A stretch of 35,803 nucleotides of DNA from Comamonadaceae bacterium (GTDB lineage Bacteria > Pseudomonadota > Gammaproteobacteria > Burkholderiales > Burkholderiaceae_C). The position numbers were made by a program, and so were the translations under genes. Below the pieces are notes generated by a model, which saw only the letters and a program-made list of their open reading frames with translations, had not been told where the DNA came from and did not search any database. Numbering within the stretch: the first letter of the stretch is position 1; the number at the start of each line of letters is the position of its first letter. Below are positions 26,395 to 34,656 of this stretch, one piece after another. The stretch lies in the NCBI GenBank assembly GCA_013823655.1, contig PNMN01000004.1:1-35803 (forward strand). Direction: 5' to 3'.

Positions 26395-27258
26395 ATGAAG
26401 GCGCCGCCCCGGCTGCAGGCGCTGATCGAAGAAGGCCTGATCGATTCGGTGCTGCGCCAGCTCATGAGCGGCAAAGAGGCCATGGTGTATGTGGTGCGCT
26501 GCGGCGATGAAACCCGCTGCGCCAAGATCTACAAAGAAGCCAACAACCGCAGCTTTCGGCAAGCGGTGGACTACACCGAAAACCGCAAGGTCAAGAACTC
26601 GCGCCAGGCGCGCGCCATGGCCAAGGGCACGAAGTTTGGCCGCGAGTCGCAAGAGGCGGCCTGGCAAAGCGCCGAGGTGGACGCGCTCCACCGCCTGGCC
26701 GCCGCCGGGGTGCGCGTGCCGCAGCCCTACAACTTCTGCGACGGCGTGCTGCTGATGGAGCTGGTGACCGACGCCCACGGCGACGCCGCCCCGCGCCTGA
26801 ACGATGTGCGCTTCACCCCCGAGCAGGCGCGCCAGCACCACGCCACCCTGGTGGCCGAAGTGGTGCGCATGCTGTGCGCGGGCGTGGTGCACGGCGACCT
26901 GTCGGAATTCAACATCCTGCTGGCGCACCCGGGTGACGCGGATGGCATGGACTTCCCCGTGATCATCGACCTGCCGCAGGCGGTGGACGCCGCCGGCAAC
27001 AACCACGCGCCGCGCATGCTGCTGCGCGACGTGGCCAACCTGCGCGACTTCTTTGGCCAGTTCGCGCCCGAGCTGCGCGCCACCCAGTACGGCCCGGAAA
27101 TCTGGAGCCTGTACCAGCGCGGCCTGCTGCGCAACGACACCGTGCTGACGGGCCGCTACACGCCCAGCCGAGCCGATGTGGACCTGGTCAGCGTGATGCG
27201 CGAGATCGACGCGGCGCGCGACGAAGACGCGGCGCGGCGGCTGCGCATGGCGCAGTGA
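26395..27258 (+). CDS. bacterial RIO1-family serine kinase
   Basis: A 287-residue atypical protein kinase of the RIO1 type, resembling the bacterial PA4780-like group. Visible elements are the Gly-loop-like LMSGKEAMVYVVR, a Lys in CAKIYKEAN, the flexible-loop part KNSRQARAMAKGTKFGRESQEAAW, the catalytic loop HGDLSEFNIL and the metal-binding D in IIDLPQAVD. In archaea and eukaryotes RIO kinases act in small-subunit ribosome maturation; bacterial targets are not established. Its position after dbpA, itself a ribosome assembly helicase, fits an RNA or ribosome theme. That link is inference. Confidence 0.88.
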   Translation: MKAPPRLQALIEEGLIDSVLRQLMSGKEAMVYVVRCGDETRCAKIYKEANNRSFRQAVDYTENRKVKNSRQARAMAKGTKFGRESQEAAWQSAEVDALHRLAAAGVRVPQPYNFCDGVLLMELVTDAHGDAAPRLNDVRFTPEQARQHHATLVAEVVRMLCAGVVHGDLSEFNILLAHPGDADGMDFPVIIDLPQAVDAAGNNHAPRMLLRDVANLRDFFGQFAPELRATQYGPEIWSLYQRGLLRNDTVLTGRYTPSRADVDLVSVMREIDAARDEDAARRLRMAQ

Positions 27259-27301
27259 GCAGGACGCCTGACTCAGCCGCGAACAGTGCCAAAGCGGCGC
27301 A

Positions 27302-28147
27302 TCAGCACACCGCGTGGTTGGTGGTCATGCAGAGCACATTGCCCTCCTGCGTGGCCACGCCGTCCAGTGCGTTCAGAAAACCCGAGAACGACAGCTTCAC
27401 CTGCGCATGCGCTGCGTCGCGCTGGCGGAAGAAGGCGTCCACGTCTTCAATCAGCAGCAGCGAACGCTGCGGCACCGCGGCCAGCAGGAGGTGGATCTTT
27501 TCGTCGGTGACGATGGGGGAAGCCAGGCTCAGCGTGCACACGTTCAGGAGCAGCTCCGACGCCAGCGCGGTGACCAGCGAGGTCTTGCCCGTGCCGGGCG
27601 GGTCGAAGAGCAGGTAGCCGCGCCACCAGGGAATGCCCAGATCGGCGTAGCGCTCGTGCGCGCCGTAGAAACGCCGCAAGTCGGCCAGCAGGGCTTCGGC
27701 CTGGCCTGCCTTGAGCCCCACCGACGACAGCGGACGGCGCGAACCGAGGCGCGCGCGCATCCAGTCGCCGCCGTGAAAAGGGTTGGGGATGTAGACCGAG
27801 AGCGTGTCGCTCTCGCGGCTCGCGCCGGATCCAGACCAGCCGGCCGTCGATCCAGCGGATGTGCAGGCCTTCGCCGGGCAACAGGTAGGCGCGCGGTGCC
27901 TGCCCGGCGCGCAAATCTTCTTCGAGACTCTGGCCGTGCCCTGGCGCAGCGAGGGGTGGGCGTCCATGTACTCCACCAGCGCAGAGAACAGAAACTCGTC
28001 GCGCGAATCGATGCTCAGGGTGGAGATGACGAAGCGCTTGAGCCAGGACACCAGCAGGCCGGGCACGTCCTTGAGCCAGTAGGCCAGGGCACCGGCGGCG
28101 GCCAGCAACGCGGCCTGGGCGGCGGGGGTTTGCAGCAGGGGTTCCAT
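27302..28147 (-). pseudogene. decayed BCS1-like AAA ATPase
   Basis: The remains of an AAA ATPase like mitochondrial BCS1. The start at 28147 (MEPLLQTPAAQ) leads into a hydrophobic N-terminus and FVISTLSIDSRDEFLFSALVEYM. Between about 27935 and 27815 the frame is wrong. The neighbouring minus-strand frame reads SLEEDLRAGQAPRAYLLPG and IRWIDGRLVWIRREPRE, which are the expected residues, and the original frame returns at SDTLSVYIPNPF. Two compensating indels explain this. Walker A reads FDPPGTGKTS with Asp in place of the first Gly. Walker B LLLIEDVDAF is intact. The frame ends at CMTTNHAVC, losing the arginine finger and everything after it. Three independent lesions support a pseudogene; a sequencing error could explain the frameshifts but not the truncation. 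Confidence 0.75.
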
Positions 28148-28148
28148 G

Positions 28149-28227
28149 CGGGCTTTAGTCCCGGTGCAAGTCCGGCGACGGCTGCCGGGAGCAGCCCTCA
28201 CCCCTGCCCTCTCCCAGAGGGAGAGGG
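28149..28227 (+). other. structured intergenic element between pseudogene and xerD
   Basis: Three hairpins in a row. CCGG-TGCAAGT-CCGG (28161-28175) contains GGTGCAAGTCC, similar to a conserved core of cobalamin riboswitches. GGCTGC-CGGGA-GCAGCC (28180-28196) is next, then CCCTCTCCC-AGA-GGGAGAGGG (28207-28227), a common proteobacterial intergenic repeat. No B12-box (GCCACTG-type) or downstream B12 gene is seen on the plus strand, so riboswitch identity is doubtful. Confidence 0.4.
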
Positions 28228-28238
28228 AGCAACACAGT

Positions 28239-29165
28239 TCAGCCGCGCGGGTGGTGCTGCGCCACGATGGCCTTGAGCCGTTCGCGCGCCACGTGGGTGT
28301 AGATGGTGGTGGTGGAAATGTCGGCGTGGCCCAGCAGCATCTGCACCGCGCGCAGGTCGGCGCCGTGGTTGAGCAGGTGGGTGGCGAAGGCGTGGCGCAG
28401 GGTGTGCGGCGACAGCGGCGCGGTGACGCCGGCGGCCAGCGCGTATTTCTTCACCAGTTGCCAGAACATGGCGCGCGTCATGGCTTCGCCGGCGCGCGAA
28501 CCACGGGACGTGACGAACAGGTCCTCGCTCTGCCGCCCGGCCAGTATCTGCGGGCGGCCTTCGTGCAGGTAGCGCTGCAGCCAGTCGCCCGCCACCTGGC
28601 CGAACGGCACCAGCCGCTCTTTGTTGCCCTTGCCGGTGATGTGCAGCACCTGTTCGTTCAGGCCCACATGGAAGGTGCGCAGCGTCACCAGTTCGCTCAC
28701 GCGCAGGCCGCTGGCGTACATCAGTTCCAGCATGGCGCGGTCGCGCTGGCCCAGCGGGGTGCCGGTGTCGGGCGCGTTGAGCAGGGCTTCCACCTGCGCT
28801 TCGCTCAGGGTCTTGGGCACGCGCAGCGGCTGGCGCGCGGCCAGCAGGCGCAGAGTGGGGTCGGCGGAGATGAGGCGTTCGCGCAGCGCCCAGCGGTAGT
28901 AGCGCTTGAACACCGTGAGCCGCCGGTTGGCGGTGGTGGCGCGGGTCTGGGCGTGGCGAGCGGCGAAGTAGCCGCTGATGTGAGCCTCGCCCGCCGCCGG
29001 CAGCGTGCTGGCTTGTGCGCCCTGCGCGGCGAGCCACTGGCCAAACAGCACGAGGTCGCGCCGGTAGGCGTCGAGTGTGTTGCGCGCCAGGCCTTCTTCG
29101 AGCCAGAGCGCGTCGATGAAGGCCCCGGCGCTGGCCTCGCTGGCTGCGGCCAGGGCGGCGTCCAT
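28239..29165 (-). CDS. xerD: XerD, site-specific tyrosine recombinase
   Basis: Chromosome-dimer resolution recombinase acting with XerC at dif. The 308 residues start at the ATG at 29165, which overlaps the TctC stop (TGATG); a GTG one codon earlier is possible. The N-terminal SAM-like domain runs to about residue 115. All catalytic residues are visible: Arg in SGLRVSEL, Lys in GKGNKER, His-x2-Arg in SPHTLRHAFATHLL, His in LGHADISTT and the nucleophile Tyr in TIYTHV. It is a housekeeping XerD by length and motifs, not a phage integrase. There is no attachment site or phage gene nearby. Confidence 0.94.
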   Translation of the reverse strand: MDAALAAASEASAGAFIDALWLEEGLARNTLDAYRRDLVLFGQWLAAQGAQASTLPAAGEAHISGYFAARHAQTRATTANRRLTVFKRYYRWALRERLISADPTLRLLAARQPLRVPKTLSEAQVEALLNAPDTGTPLGQRDRAMLELMYASGLRVSELVTLRTFHVGLNEQVLHITGKGNKERLVPFGQVAGDWLQRYLHEGRPQILAGRQSEDLFVTSRGSRAGEAMTRAMFWQLVKKYALAAGVTAPLSPHTLRHAFATHLLNHGADLRAVQMLLGHADISTTTIYTHVARERLKAIVAQHHPRG

Positions 29166-30142
29166 CACTCCAGGGTCAGCTTCTGCCTGGCCACCACGTC
29201 CTTGTAGACCTCGAACTCGGCCTTGATCTGGGCGGCGAACTGCTCGGGCGTGTTGGCCACGATCAGCGAACCGGTGTCTTCAATGCGTTTTCTCACCGCC
29301 GGGTCGTTCAAGGCCGTCTTGGTGGCGTTGAAGAGCTTGTCCACCACGTCCCTGGGCAAGCCCTTGGGGCCGATCAGGCCGTAGTAAGCCATGCGGTTGA
29401 CCGGCTCCAGACCGACTTCCTTGAAGGTGGGCACATTGGGCAGCGCGGCCAGCCGTTCCGGCGCGGCCACCACGATGGGCACCAGACGCCCGGCCCGGAT
29501 GTGCGGCAGCGCCGAGGGCAGGTTGTCGAAGATGATGGGCACCTGGCCGCCCACGGTGTCGTTCAGGGCCGGACCGGCGCCGCGGTAGGGAATGTGGGTG
29601 ATGAAGGTGCCGGTCAGGTTTTTGAACAGCTCGGTCTGCAGGTGGCCGATGCCGCCGGTGCCCGAGCTGGCGTAGCTGTATTTGCCCGGGTTCTTTTTGA
29701 GTTCGGCCACGAAAGCCTTGAAGTCCTTGGCCGGGAAGCTGGGGTGCACCGCGATCACGTTGGGCGTGGCCGCGATGTTGGTGATGGGCGTGAAGTCGGT
29801 GAGGGTGTTGTACGGAATCTTGGGGTTGATGGCCGGGTTGGCGGCCGTGGTGGACACCGTGGCCATGCCGATGATGTAGCCGTCGGCCGGGCTGCGCGCC
29901 AGCTCGGTGGCACCCACCACGCCGCCGCCACCGGCCTTGTTTTCGACGATCACGCTCTGGCCCAGCGCCCTGCCCAGCGGTTCGGACATGACGCGGGCAA
30001 TGATGTCGGTGGTGCCGCCGGGCGCGAACGGCACCTGCAGCCGGATCACCTTGCTCGGGTAGGCCTGGGCCCAGGCGCCGCCCGAGGCCAGCACCGAAAC
30101 ACCAACGAGACCACCGGCAACCAATTGACGACGTGAAACCAT
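29165..30142 (-). CDS. TctC/Bug-family tripartite tricarboxylate binding protein
   Basis: Periplasmic extracytoplasmic receptor of the Bug (TctC) family, greatly expanded in Comamonadaceae. The 325 residues start [31 protein letters not shown] in pieces that form a signal peptide cleaved after AWA or AQA. AGGAG at good spacing precedes the ATG. Family blocks are [56 protein letters not shown] and [13 protein letters not shown]. No TctA or TctB membrane genes are adjacent, as is usual for Bug proteins, and the ligand is unknown. The 3' end overlaps xerD. A pair of 15-bp direct repeats lies upstream. Confidence 0.92.
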   Translation of the reverse strand: MVSRRQLVAGGLVGVSVLASGGAWAQAYPSKVIRLQVPFAPGGTTDIIARVMSEPLGRALGQSVIVENKAGGGGVVGATELARSPADGYIIGMATVSTTAANPAINPKIPYNTLTDFTPITNIAATPNVIAVHPSFPAKDFKAFVAELKKNPGKYSYASSGTGGIGHLQTELFKNLTGTFITHIPYRGAGPALNDTVGGQVPIIFDNLPSALPHIRAGRLVPIVVAAPERLAALPNVPTFKEVGLEPVNRMAYYGLIGPKGLPRDVVDKLFNATKTALNDPAVRKRIEDTGSLIVANTPEQFAAQIKAEFEVYKDVVARQKLTLE

Positions 30143-30170
30143 GACGCGAACTCCTGATGGGTTGAGAGAC

Positions 30171-30200
30171 TTCAAAACGATAGCATTCAAAACGATAGCA
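30171..30200 (-). repeat. tandem pair of 15-bp direct repeats in a promoter region
   Basis: TTCAAAACGATAGCA occurs twice head to tail (30171-30185 and 30186-30200) with no mismatch, 28 bp upstream of the TctC-type start. On the minus strand each unit contains TGCTATCGT, an extended -10-like sequence. It could be a doubled promoter element or a pair of activator half-sites. Confidence 0.85.
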
Positions 30201-30303
30201 AAGGGTATGCAGCCCTTGCCCAGACTGTAGGCGAGACGGAACCCCTGGCACCATGGGGACAACACATAAGGGGAAACCCCCGGTGGGAGGGCCTGCCCGC
30301 CGC

Positions 30304-30309
30304 TATCCT
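30304..30309 (+). promoter_or_regulatory. -10-like element directly before the AEC transporter
   Basis: TATCCT ends 6 bp before the GTG start at 30316. This is the spacing of a leaderless transcript, as at 23777 and 24662. The hexamer is only a partial match. Confidence 0.35.
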
Positions 30310-30315
30310 CCGGGT

Positions 30316-31224
30316 GTGAACTATGCGCAGCTGCTCTTTCCCGACTTCTCGCTCATCCTGATCGGCTACCTGCTGTGCCGCTTCACCGCGCTGGACCGCA
30401 AGGTCTGGGAGCCGATCGAGGGCCTGGTGTATTACTTCCTGTTCCCGGTGCTGCTGTTTCACTCGATCGTGAAAAGCCCGCTGGACCTGGGCGCCGCCTC
30501 CAGCCTCATGGCCGCGGGCTTCACGCTCGGCCTGGGCGGCATCGCGCTGGCGTATTCGCTGCCGCACTGGCCCTGGCTGGGCAAGCGGCTGGACGTGCGG
30601 CTGCACGCGGCGAGCGCGCAGGTGGGCTTCCGGTTCAACTCCTTCATTGCGCTGGCGCTGGCGAGCAAGGTGGCCGGGCCGCAGGGCCTGCAGCTGATCG
30701 CGGTGCTGATCGGCGTGTGCGTGCCGCTGTTCAACGTGGGCGCGGTCTGGCCGATGGCGCGCCACGCGGGCAAGGGCTTTGTGCGCGAGCTGGTGCGCAA
30801 CCCGCTGATCATCGGCACCGCCAGCGGCCTGCTGGCCAACCTGCTGGGGTTTTCGGTGCCCGGCTGGCTGGAGCCCACGGTGAGCCGGATCGGCCAGTCG
30901 TCGCTGCCGCTGGGCCTGATGGCCGCTGGCGCCGGCATGCAGCTGGGCAGCCTGCACCTGGCCAAGAGCCTGGGCGTCTCGGTGCTGGCGGTGAAACACC
31001 TGGGCATGCCGCTGATGGCCTTCGGGCTGGCGCGGCTGTTCGGGCTGGACGCCACACAGACCACCGTGCTGCTGATGTTCTCGGCCGTGCCCACCGCGTC
31101 CAGCTGTTACGTGCTGGCCGCGCGCATGGGCTACAACGGGTCGTATGTGGCCGGGCTGGTGACGCTGTCCACGCTGCTGGGCATGCTGAGTCTGCCGTTT
31201 GCGCTGGGGCTGCAGGGCGGCTGA
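30316..31224 (+). CDS. AEC-family (auxin efflux carrier-like) transporter
   Basis: Inner-membrane carrier of the AEC family, members of which move malonate, malate or other organic acids. I choose the GTG at 30316 ([22 protein letters not shown], 302 residues) because the first transmembrane helix begins at once. The in-frame ATG at 30253 adds a Pro/Lys-rich stretch over the promoter. About ten hydrophobic segments follow, with [31 protein letters not shown] and a C-terminal [16 protein letters not shown] block typical of the family. It is divergent from the Bug receptor gene. The substrate is unknown. Confidence 0.88.
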   Translation: MNYAQLLFPDFSLILIGYLLCRFTALDRKVWEPIEGLVYYFLFPVLLFHSIVKSPLDLGAASSLMAAGFTLGLGGIALAYSLPHWPWLGKRLDVRLHAASAQVGFRFNSFIALALASKVAGPQGLQLIAVLIGVCVPLFNVGAVWPMARHAGKGFVRELVRNPLIIGTASGLLANLLGFSVPGWLEPTVSRIGQSSLPLGLMAAGAGMQLGSLHLAKSLGVSVLAVKHLGMPLMAFGLARLFGLDATQTTVLLMFSAVPTASSCYVLAARMGYNGSYVAGLVTLSTLLGMLSLPFALGLQGG

Positions 31225-31318
31225 ACGAGAACACCCCCTGCGCTGCTGCGCGGCTTGAACGGGACGTTCACGCGCTTCGGACCGCGCTTCGGGTGGCCAT
31301 ATTGAACCCGTTTGGCCC

Positions 31319-32152
31319 CTACTTCGGTTGCGGTGTCATCAGTTCAATGCGCCGCTGAATCCGCGCCACCTCGTCGGCCGCCCCACCGGCCTGCGCCCGC
31401 GCCTGCTGTACCTTGAGCCAGGCCAGCAGCGGGCGGCGCCAGCCCTGGGCCGAAGCCGTGTCCACCGCCTGCGCGATGACACCGGGCGTGACCTGGCCGC
31501 GCTGGAACAGCACCCCGGCGGCCACCAGGCGCGAGAGCGGGTCGGCGATGGCGGCCAGTGCCGCGTCGGGCGTGGCCGAACCGGTGGCCAGCGGGCGGTG
31601 CGGCGGCGCCAGCAGCGCCGCATCGGCGGCGCTCGAGCGGCCCGCGAGGTAGCGCGCATAGGCCTGCTCGGCGGGCGCGGCGTCGGCCGCCAGCGCATCG
31701 AAGCCGGTGCACGGCTGCATGTCCAGCGCGGCCACCCGGGCAGCGCAGCGCAGCAGCTCCACACGGGCCAGCAGCGCGGGCTGGCCGGTGCTGGCCACTT
31801 CGTGGCGTGCGCGCGCGAACTCGGCGGCTTCCACCCGGCTGTTGCCCGTGAGCCAGGCTTGCGTCGCGCGCTCGGCGCTGGCCTTGGCGTTCATCTGCCA
31901 GTCGGGCGCGGGCGGGTTGTTGCCGCAGGCGGACAACAGCATCACCAGAACAGAAGCAACGGTGGACTGCTTCCAGGAACACTGCGGAACCGGCTTTGCC
32001 GGGCCGCTGGTGTGGCCCCCTTCAGGGGGCTGAGGGCAGCGGCTCCCATCCTGCCTGCGCAGGATGGGACTGCCCGAAGAGACAGCGCCTGCGGCACTGT
32101 CGCGGCCTGCAAGGCGCGCCTTAGTGGTCGACGCGGGGGTGGCTCTTGTCAT
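31319..32152 (-). CDS. putative lipoprotein, MCE-module partner (start uncertain)
   Basis: A short lipoprotein-like frame downstream of the MCE gene. The mature part begins after VASVLVMLLSAC, a hydrophobic stretch with lipobox LSAC, and is Ala-rich and helical (AEFARARHEVAS, LLARVELLRCAARVAALD) with no family I recognise. The only clear start, ATG 32152, overlaps the MCE stop (ATGA). It would add about 77 residues before the lipobox Cys. Those codons run through a repeat-like GC stretch and a strong hairpin (32045-32068), and a normal signal peptide would not look like that. Either the real start is a rare codon near the lipobox, or an inserted repeat or frameshift has damaged the N-terminus. 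By position it may be the auxiliary lipoprotein of the transport module. Confidence 0.6.
   Translation of the reverse strand: MTRATPASTTKARLAGRDSAAGAVSSGSPILRRQDGSRCPQPPEGGHTSGPAKPVPQCSWKQSTVASVLVMLLSACGNNPPAPDWQMNAKASAERATQAWLTGNSRVEAAEFARARHEVASTGQPALLARVELLRCAARVAALDMQPCTGFDALAADAAPAEQAYARYLAGRSSAADAALLAPPHRPLATGSATPDAALAAIADPLSRLVAAGVLFQRGQVTPGVIAQAVDTASAQGWRRPLLAWLKVQQARAQAGGAADEVARIQRRIELMTPQPK
32045..32068. other. strong hairpin inside the spacer after the MCE gene
   Basis: CCCATCCTGC and GCAGGATGGG form a perfect 10-bp stem with a 4-nt CTGC loop. There is no T-run on either side. It lies within the disputed N-terminal extension of the lipoprotein and just beside a GGCCCCCTTCAGGGGGC hairpin (about 32016-32030). 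Confidence 0.75.
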
Positions 32153-33177
32153 GGCAGGCGAATTTCCGTTTCGCGCTGGAACGGCCACTTGCGGTTGATC
32201 TCGTTGATCAGGCCATCGACCTTGCGCAGGCTGGACTCGACCTCGCCGCGCAGCAGGTGCAGATCGGTGGTGGCCTCTTTGGTGTTGGCCGCGATGCCCT
32301 GGGCCTCAAGCAGCAGCGCGTCCACCCTCTGCAGGCTGGCGCGCGCTTCGCCGAGCAGGCCGCCCAGCTGCTGCACGGTGGCTCGGGCGTCGTTCACCAG
32401 CCCGCCCTGCGCGCTGCCGTCCGGCCCACCGCCCTGGCCAAAGACCTGCCGGTCGGCGTTGCCGACCAGGCTGTTGAGCCGCACGGCGAGCTGATCGGCC
32501 CGGGCCAGCAAGGTGTTGGCGCGGTCGATGGTGAGGGTGAGTTTTTTCGCGTCCGCCTCGTTGCCAAACAGCGCGCCGAGCGCGCCCTGCGGGCCGTTCA
32601 TGCGCTCGGTCAGGGTTTGCACGTTGACCAGGCTGCTGGCCAGGGCGGCGTCGCTCTGGGTGAGGTCGGCGAGGTTGTTGGTGAGCTCGCGCACCGAGGC
32701 CATGAGCCTGGGGATTTCGGCCGCTGTGTCACCGCGCAGCACCTGGCGCTCGGCACCGTCTGGCAGCGGCGGGTCGCTCAGGATGCCGCTGAAGGCGCGG
32801 ATGCGGGTGCCCCCCACCAGGCCGCGCTCCATGGTGAAGATGCTGGATTCACGCAGCCAGCGCGCGTCCTTCCTTGGCACGTCGATCAGGATGCGGGCTC
32901 TGCCATCTTCCGCCAGCTCGATGCGCGCCACGCGACCGATGGCAAAACCGGCGAAGGTCATGTCCATGCCGACGATCACGCCCTCGGAATCGTCGGACAC
33001 CAGCACCAGGCGCTGGGTGCGCTCGAACACGCCGCGCGCGTACAGCACGTACAGCGCCGAGCCGACCACCAGCACCAGCATGAGCAGCAGCAGCAGCGCG
33101 GCCTTCAGCTCCAGGTTTTTCACCGGGGGCAGCTCGTCGGGCAGCGGGGTCGGGTCGGGGCCAGGGGTGGGGTTCAT
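32149..33177 (-). CDS. MlaD-like MCE-domain protein
   Basis: A membrane-anchored MCE protein that binds lipid in the periplasm as part of a Mla-type phospholipid or lipid transport system. The 342 residues have a Pro-rich cytoplasmic start, one transmembrane helix (about 26-48) and an MCE domain (about 55-130, with GVIVGMDMTFAGFAIGRVARIEL and SIFTMERGLVGGTRIRAFSG). A long helical C-terminal part follows with coiled-coil stretches (SVRELTNNLADLTQSD, DARATVQQLGGLLGEARASLQRV). The domain order fits bacterial MlaD/PqiB-like proteins. It starts 7 bp after the permease gene and its stop overlaps the following ATG. Confidence 0.9.
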   Translation of the reverse strand: MNPTPGPDPTPLPDELPPVKNLELKAALLLLLMLVLVVGSALYVLYARGVFERTQRLVLVSDDSEGVIVGMDMTFAGFAIGRVARIELAEDGRARILIDVPRKDARWLRESSIFTMERGLVGGTRIRAFSGILSDPPLPDGAERQVLRGDTAAEIPRLMASVRELTNNLADLTQSDAALASSLVNVQTLTERMNGPQGALGALFGNEADAKKLTLTIDRANTLLARADQLAVRLNSLVGNADRQVFGQGGGPDGSAQGGLVNDARATVQQLGGLLGEARASLQRVDALLLEAQGIAANTKEATTDLHLLRGEVESSLRKVDGLINEINRKWPFQRETEIRLP

Positions 33178-33184
33178 GAGCGGC

Positions 33185-33991
33185 TCAATAATAGTTGCCC
33201 AGCAGCGACACCACCTCGATCAGCAGCAGCACCGAGAACAGGCGGGCGAACTCGCCGATGTCGCTGCGCCGGGTGTAGAGGCCGTTGCCGTCGCGCTGGG
33301 CGGCGCCGGCCAGCGGCACCACCGCCACGGCCAGGCTGAAGAACAGGGTCTTGAGGCTGAAAATGAGCGTGACCGCCGGGGTGAACACGCCGCCCACGCT
33401 GCGCGTGTAGGCGGGCAGGCCCCAGGGCGAGAAGCCGTACACCGTGAGGTAGGCCAGCAGCAGCGCCACCACGCAGCTCACCGCCGCCAGCAACAGCACC
33501 GAAAACACGCTGGCCAGCGCGCGCGGCAGCAGCTCGGTGCGCAGCAGCAGCGGGTCGGCGTGTTTGATGCCCTTTCGCTGCTGCGCGGCCAGCAGTCGGC
33601 GGATGCGCTGCGCGCCCGGCATGGCGTAGCGCACCGCCACGAACAGGGCGGCGTAGAGCGGAATGAGCTCCAGCACCAGGGTGCGCACCAGCACCTCCAG
33701 CGCGTATTGCGACAGGCCATAGCTGTAGGCCGTGGCCACCACGATGCGGATCAGCACCAGGCTGATGAGCGCCGAGAGCACGATGAACCAGGTCAGCAGC
33801 GGCGCGGTGGCCGCGTGGATGCAGCGCAGCACCTCGTGGCGCTGGCGGCCTTTCTGGTAGCTCGACGGCATGAACGCCAGCACCACGATCTGCGCGGCCA
33901 GCAGCAGCACCTGCCACCACGCCGCCCAGCTGGCGCGCACGCGCCTGCCCCAGCGGCCGAGCGCATGGGAAAGGGCGGAAACGGGGTCCAT
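33185..33991 (-). CDS. MlaE-like ABC transporter permease
   Basis: A 268-residue inner-membrane protein with five or six hydrophobic segments, read from the ATG at 33991 (MDPVSALSHALGRWGRR). The segment LVRTLVLELIPLYAALFVAVRYAMPGAQ parallels the RELGPVLTALLVAGRVG core of MlaE permeases, although it is divergent. SLKTLFFSLAVAVVPL near the C-terminus also fits. It precedes an MCE gene by 7 bp, which strongly supports a lipid-transport role. An ATPase gene (MlaF-like), usual in such sets, is not next to it. The function assignment is by context and one motif. Confidence 0.75.
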   Translation of the reverse strand: MDPVSALSHALGRWGRRVRASWAAWWQVLLLAAQIVVLAFMPSSYQKGRQRHEVLRCIHAATAPLLTWFIVLSALISLVLIRIVVATAYSYGLSQYALEVLVRTLVLELIPLYAALFVAVRYAMPGAQRIRRLLAAQQRKGIKHADPLLLRTELLPRALASVFSVLLLAAVSCVVALLLAYLTVYGFSPWGLPAYTRSVGGVFTPAVTLIFSLKTLFFSLAVAVVPLAGAAQRDGNGLYTRRSDIGEFARLFSVLLLIEVVSLLGNYY

Positions 33992-34128
33992 GGCCGAATG
34001 ATAGGCCGCGCCGCGCAGAGGTGACCCGTGGGGTGACAGCGAGCGGACGCAGGGTGCTGAAAAACGCCCACGGCCAGGCGTGCGGGTTGTCAGCGTGCGG
34101 ATTTTCAGTTTGCCGGGCTTGACCCCGT

Positions 34129-34632
34129 TCAGATGCGTCCGCGCCCGCCGGTCTGGATGTATTGCTGCAACGCCATTTCGTGCTCGCCCAGCGTGGCCAC
34201 GACCGCGTGCACCCGCTTGACCACGGCACGCATGAAGTTGTAGACCAGTTGCGGGTGTTGGGTGATCAGGGGCTGGATGTCGCCAGCCTTGAAGCACAGC
34301 ACCGCCGCCGCACCGAGTGCGCGCACCGACAGGTGGTGCGGGGTCTGGTCGATGAAGCTGAGTTCGCCCACCAGATCGCCTTTGTCCAGCACGTGCACCG
34401 TGACTTCGCGCCGCGTCTCGGTTTTTTCGCGCACCAAGGCCAGCCGACCTTCGGTGACGATGTAAAAGCTGTTGGTCAGGTCGCCCTGGTGGAACAGAAA
34501 ATCCTGGTCTTGCAGCCGCCGTTCGCTCCCGGCGTGGGCGGCCAGGATGGCGGCTCCGTCGCGACCGATGTACTCACCCAGCGGGGCCTGGTAAATCAGG
34601 GCGGCGATGCGTTCGATTTCGCGTTCTTGCAT
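34129..34632 (-). CDS. hoxI: HoxI, cyclic-nucleotide-binding-domain subunit of the soluble hydrogenase
   Basis: A 167-residue protein made of a single cNMP-binding (CRP-like) beta-roll plus short helices and no DNA-binding domain. FLFHQGDLTNSFYIVTEGRLALV and LDKGDLVGELSFIDQTPHHLSVRALG are the beta-roll landmarks. Size and domain match HoxI, which forms a homodimer on the NAD-reducing hydrogenase of Cupriavidus necator and provides an NADPH-responsive site. The gene order hoxH-hoxW-hoxI is the same as in that organism, and this context decides the name. An AAGGA site precedes the ATG, 24 bp after the hoxW stop. The usual hyp genes do not follow. Confidence 0.85.
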   Translation of the reverse strand: MQEREIERIAALIYQAPLGEYIGRDGAAILAAHAGSERRLQDQDFLFHQGDLTNSFYIVTEGRLALVREKTETRREVTVHVLDKGDLVGELSFIDQTPHHLSVRALGAAAVLCFKAGDIQPLITQHPQLVYNFMRAVVKRVHAVVATLGEHEMALQQYIQTGGRGRI

Positions 34633-34656
34633 GATGAGAATTCCTTGAGGTGAAGG

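Noticed and set aside
28239-29165. xerD as a sign of a mobile element or integron
   Set aside because: Length and motifs are those of the housekeeping dimer-resolution recombinase, and there is no attachment site, cassette or phage gene nearby.
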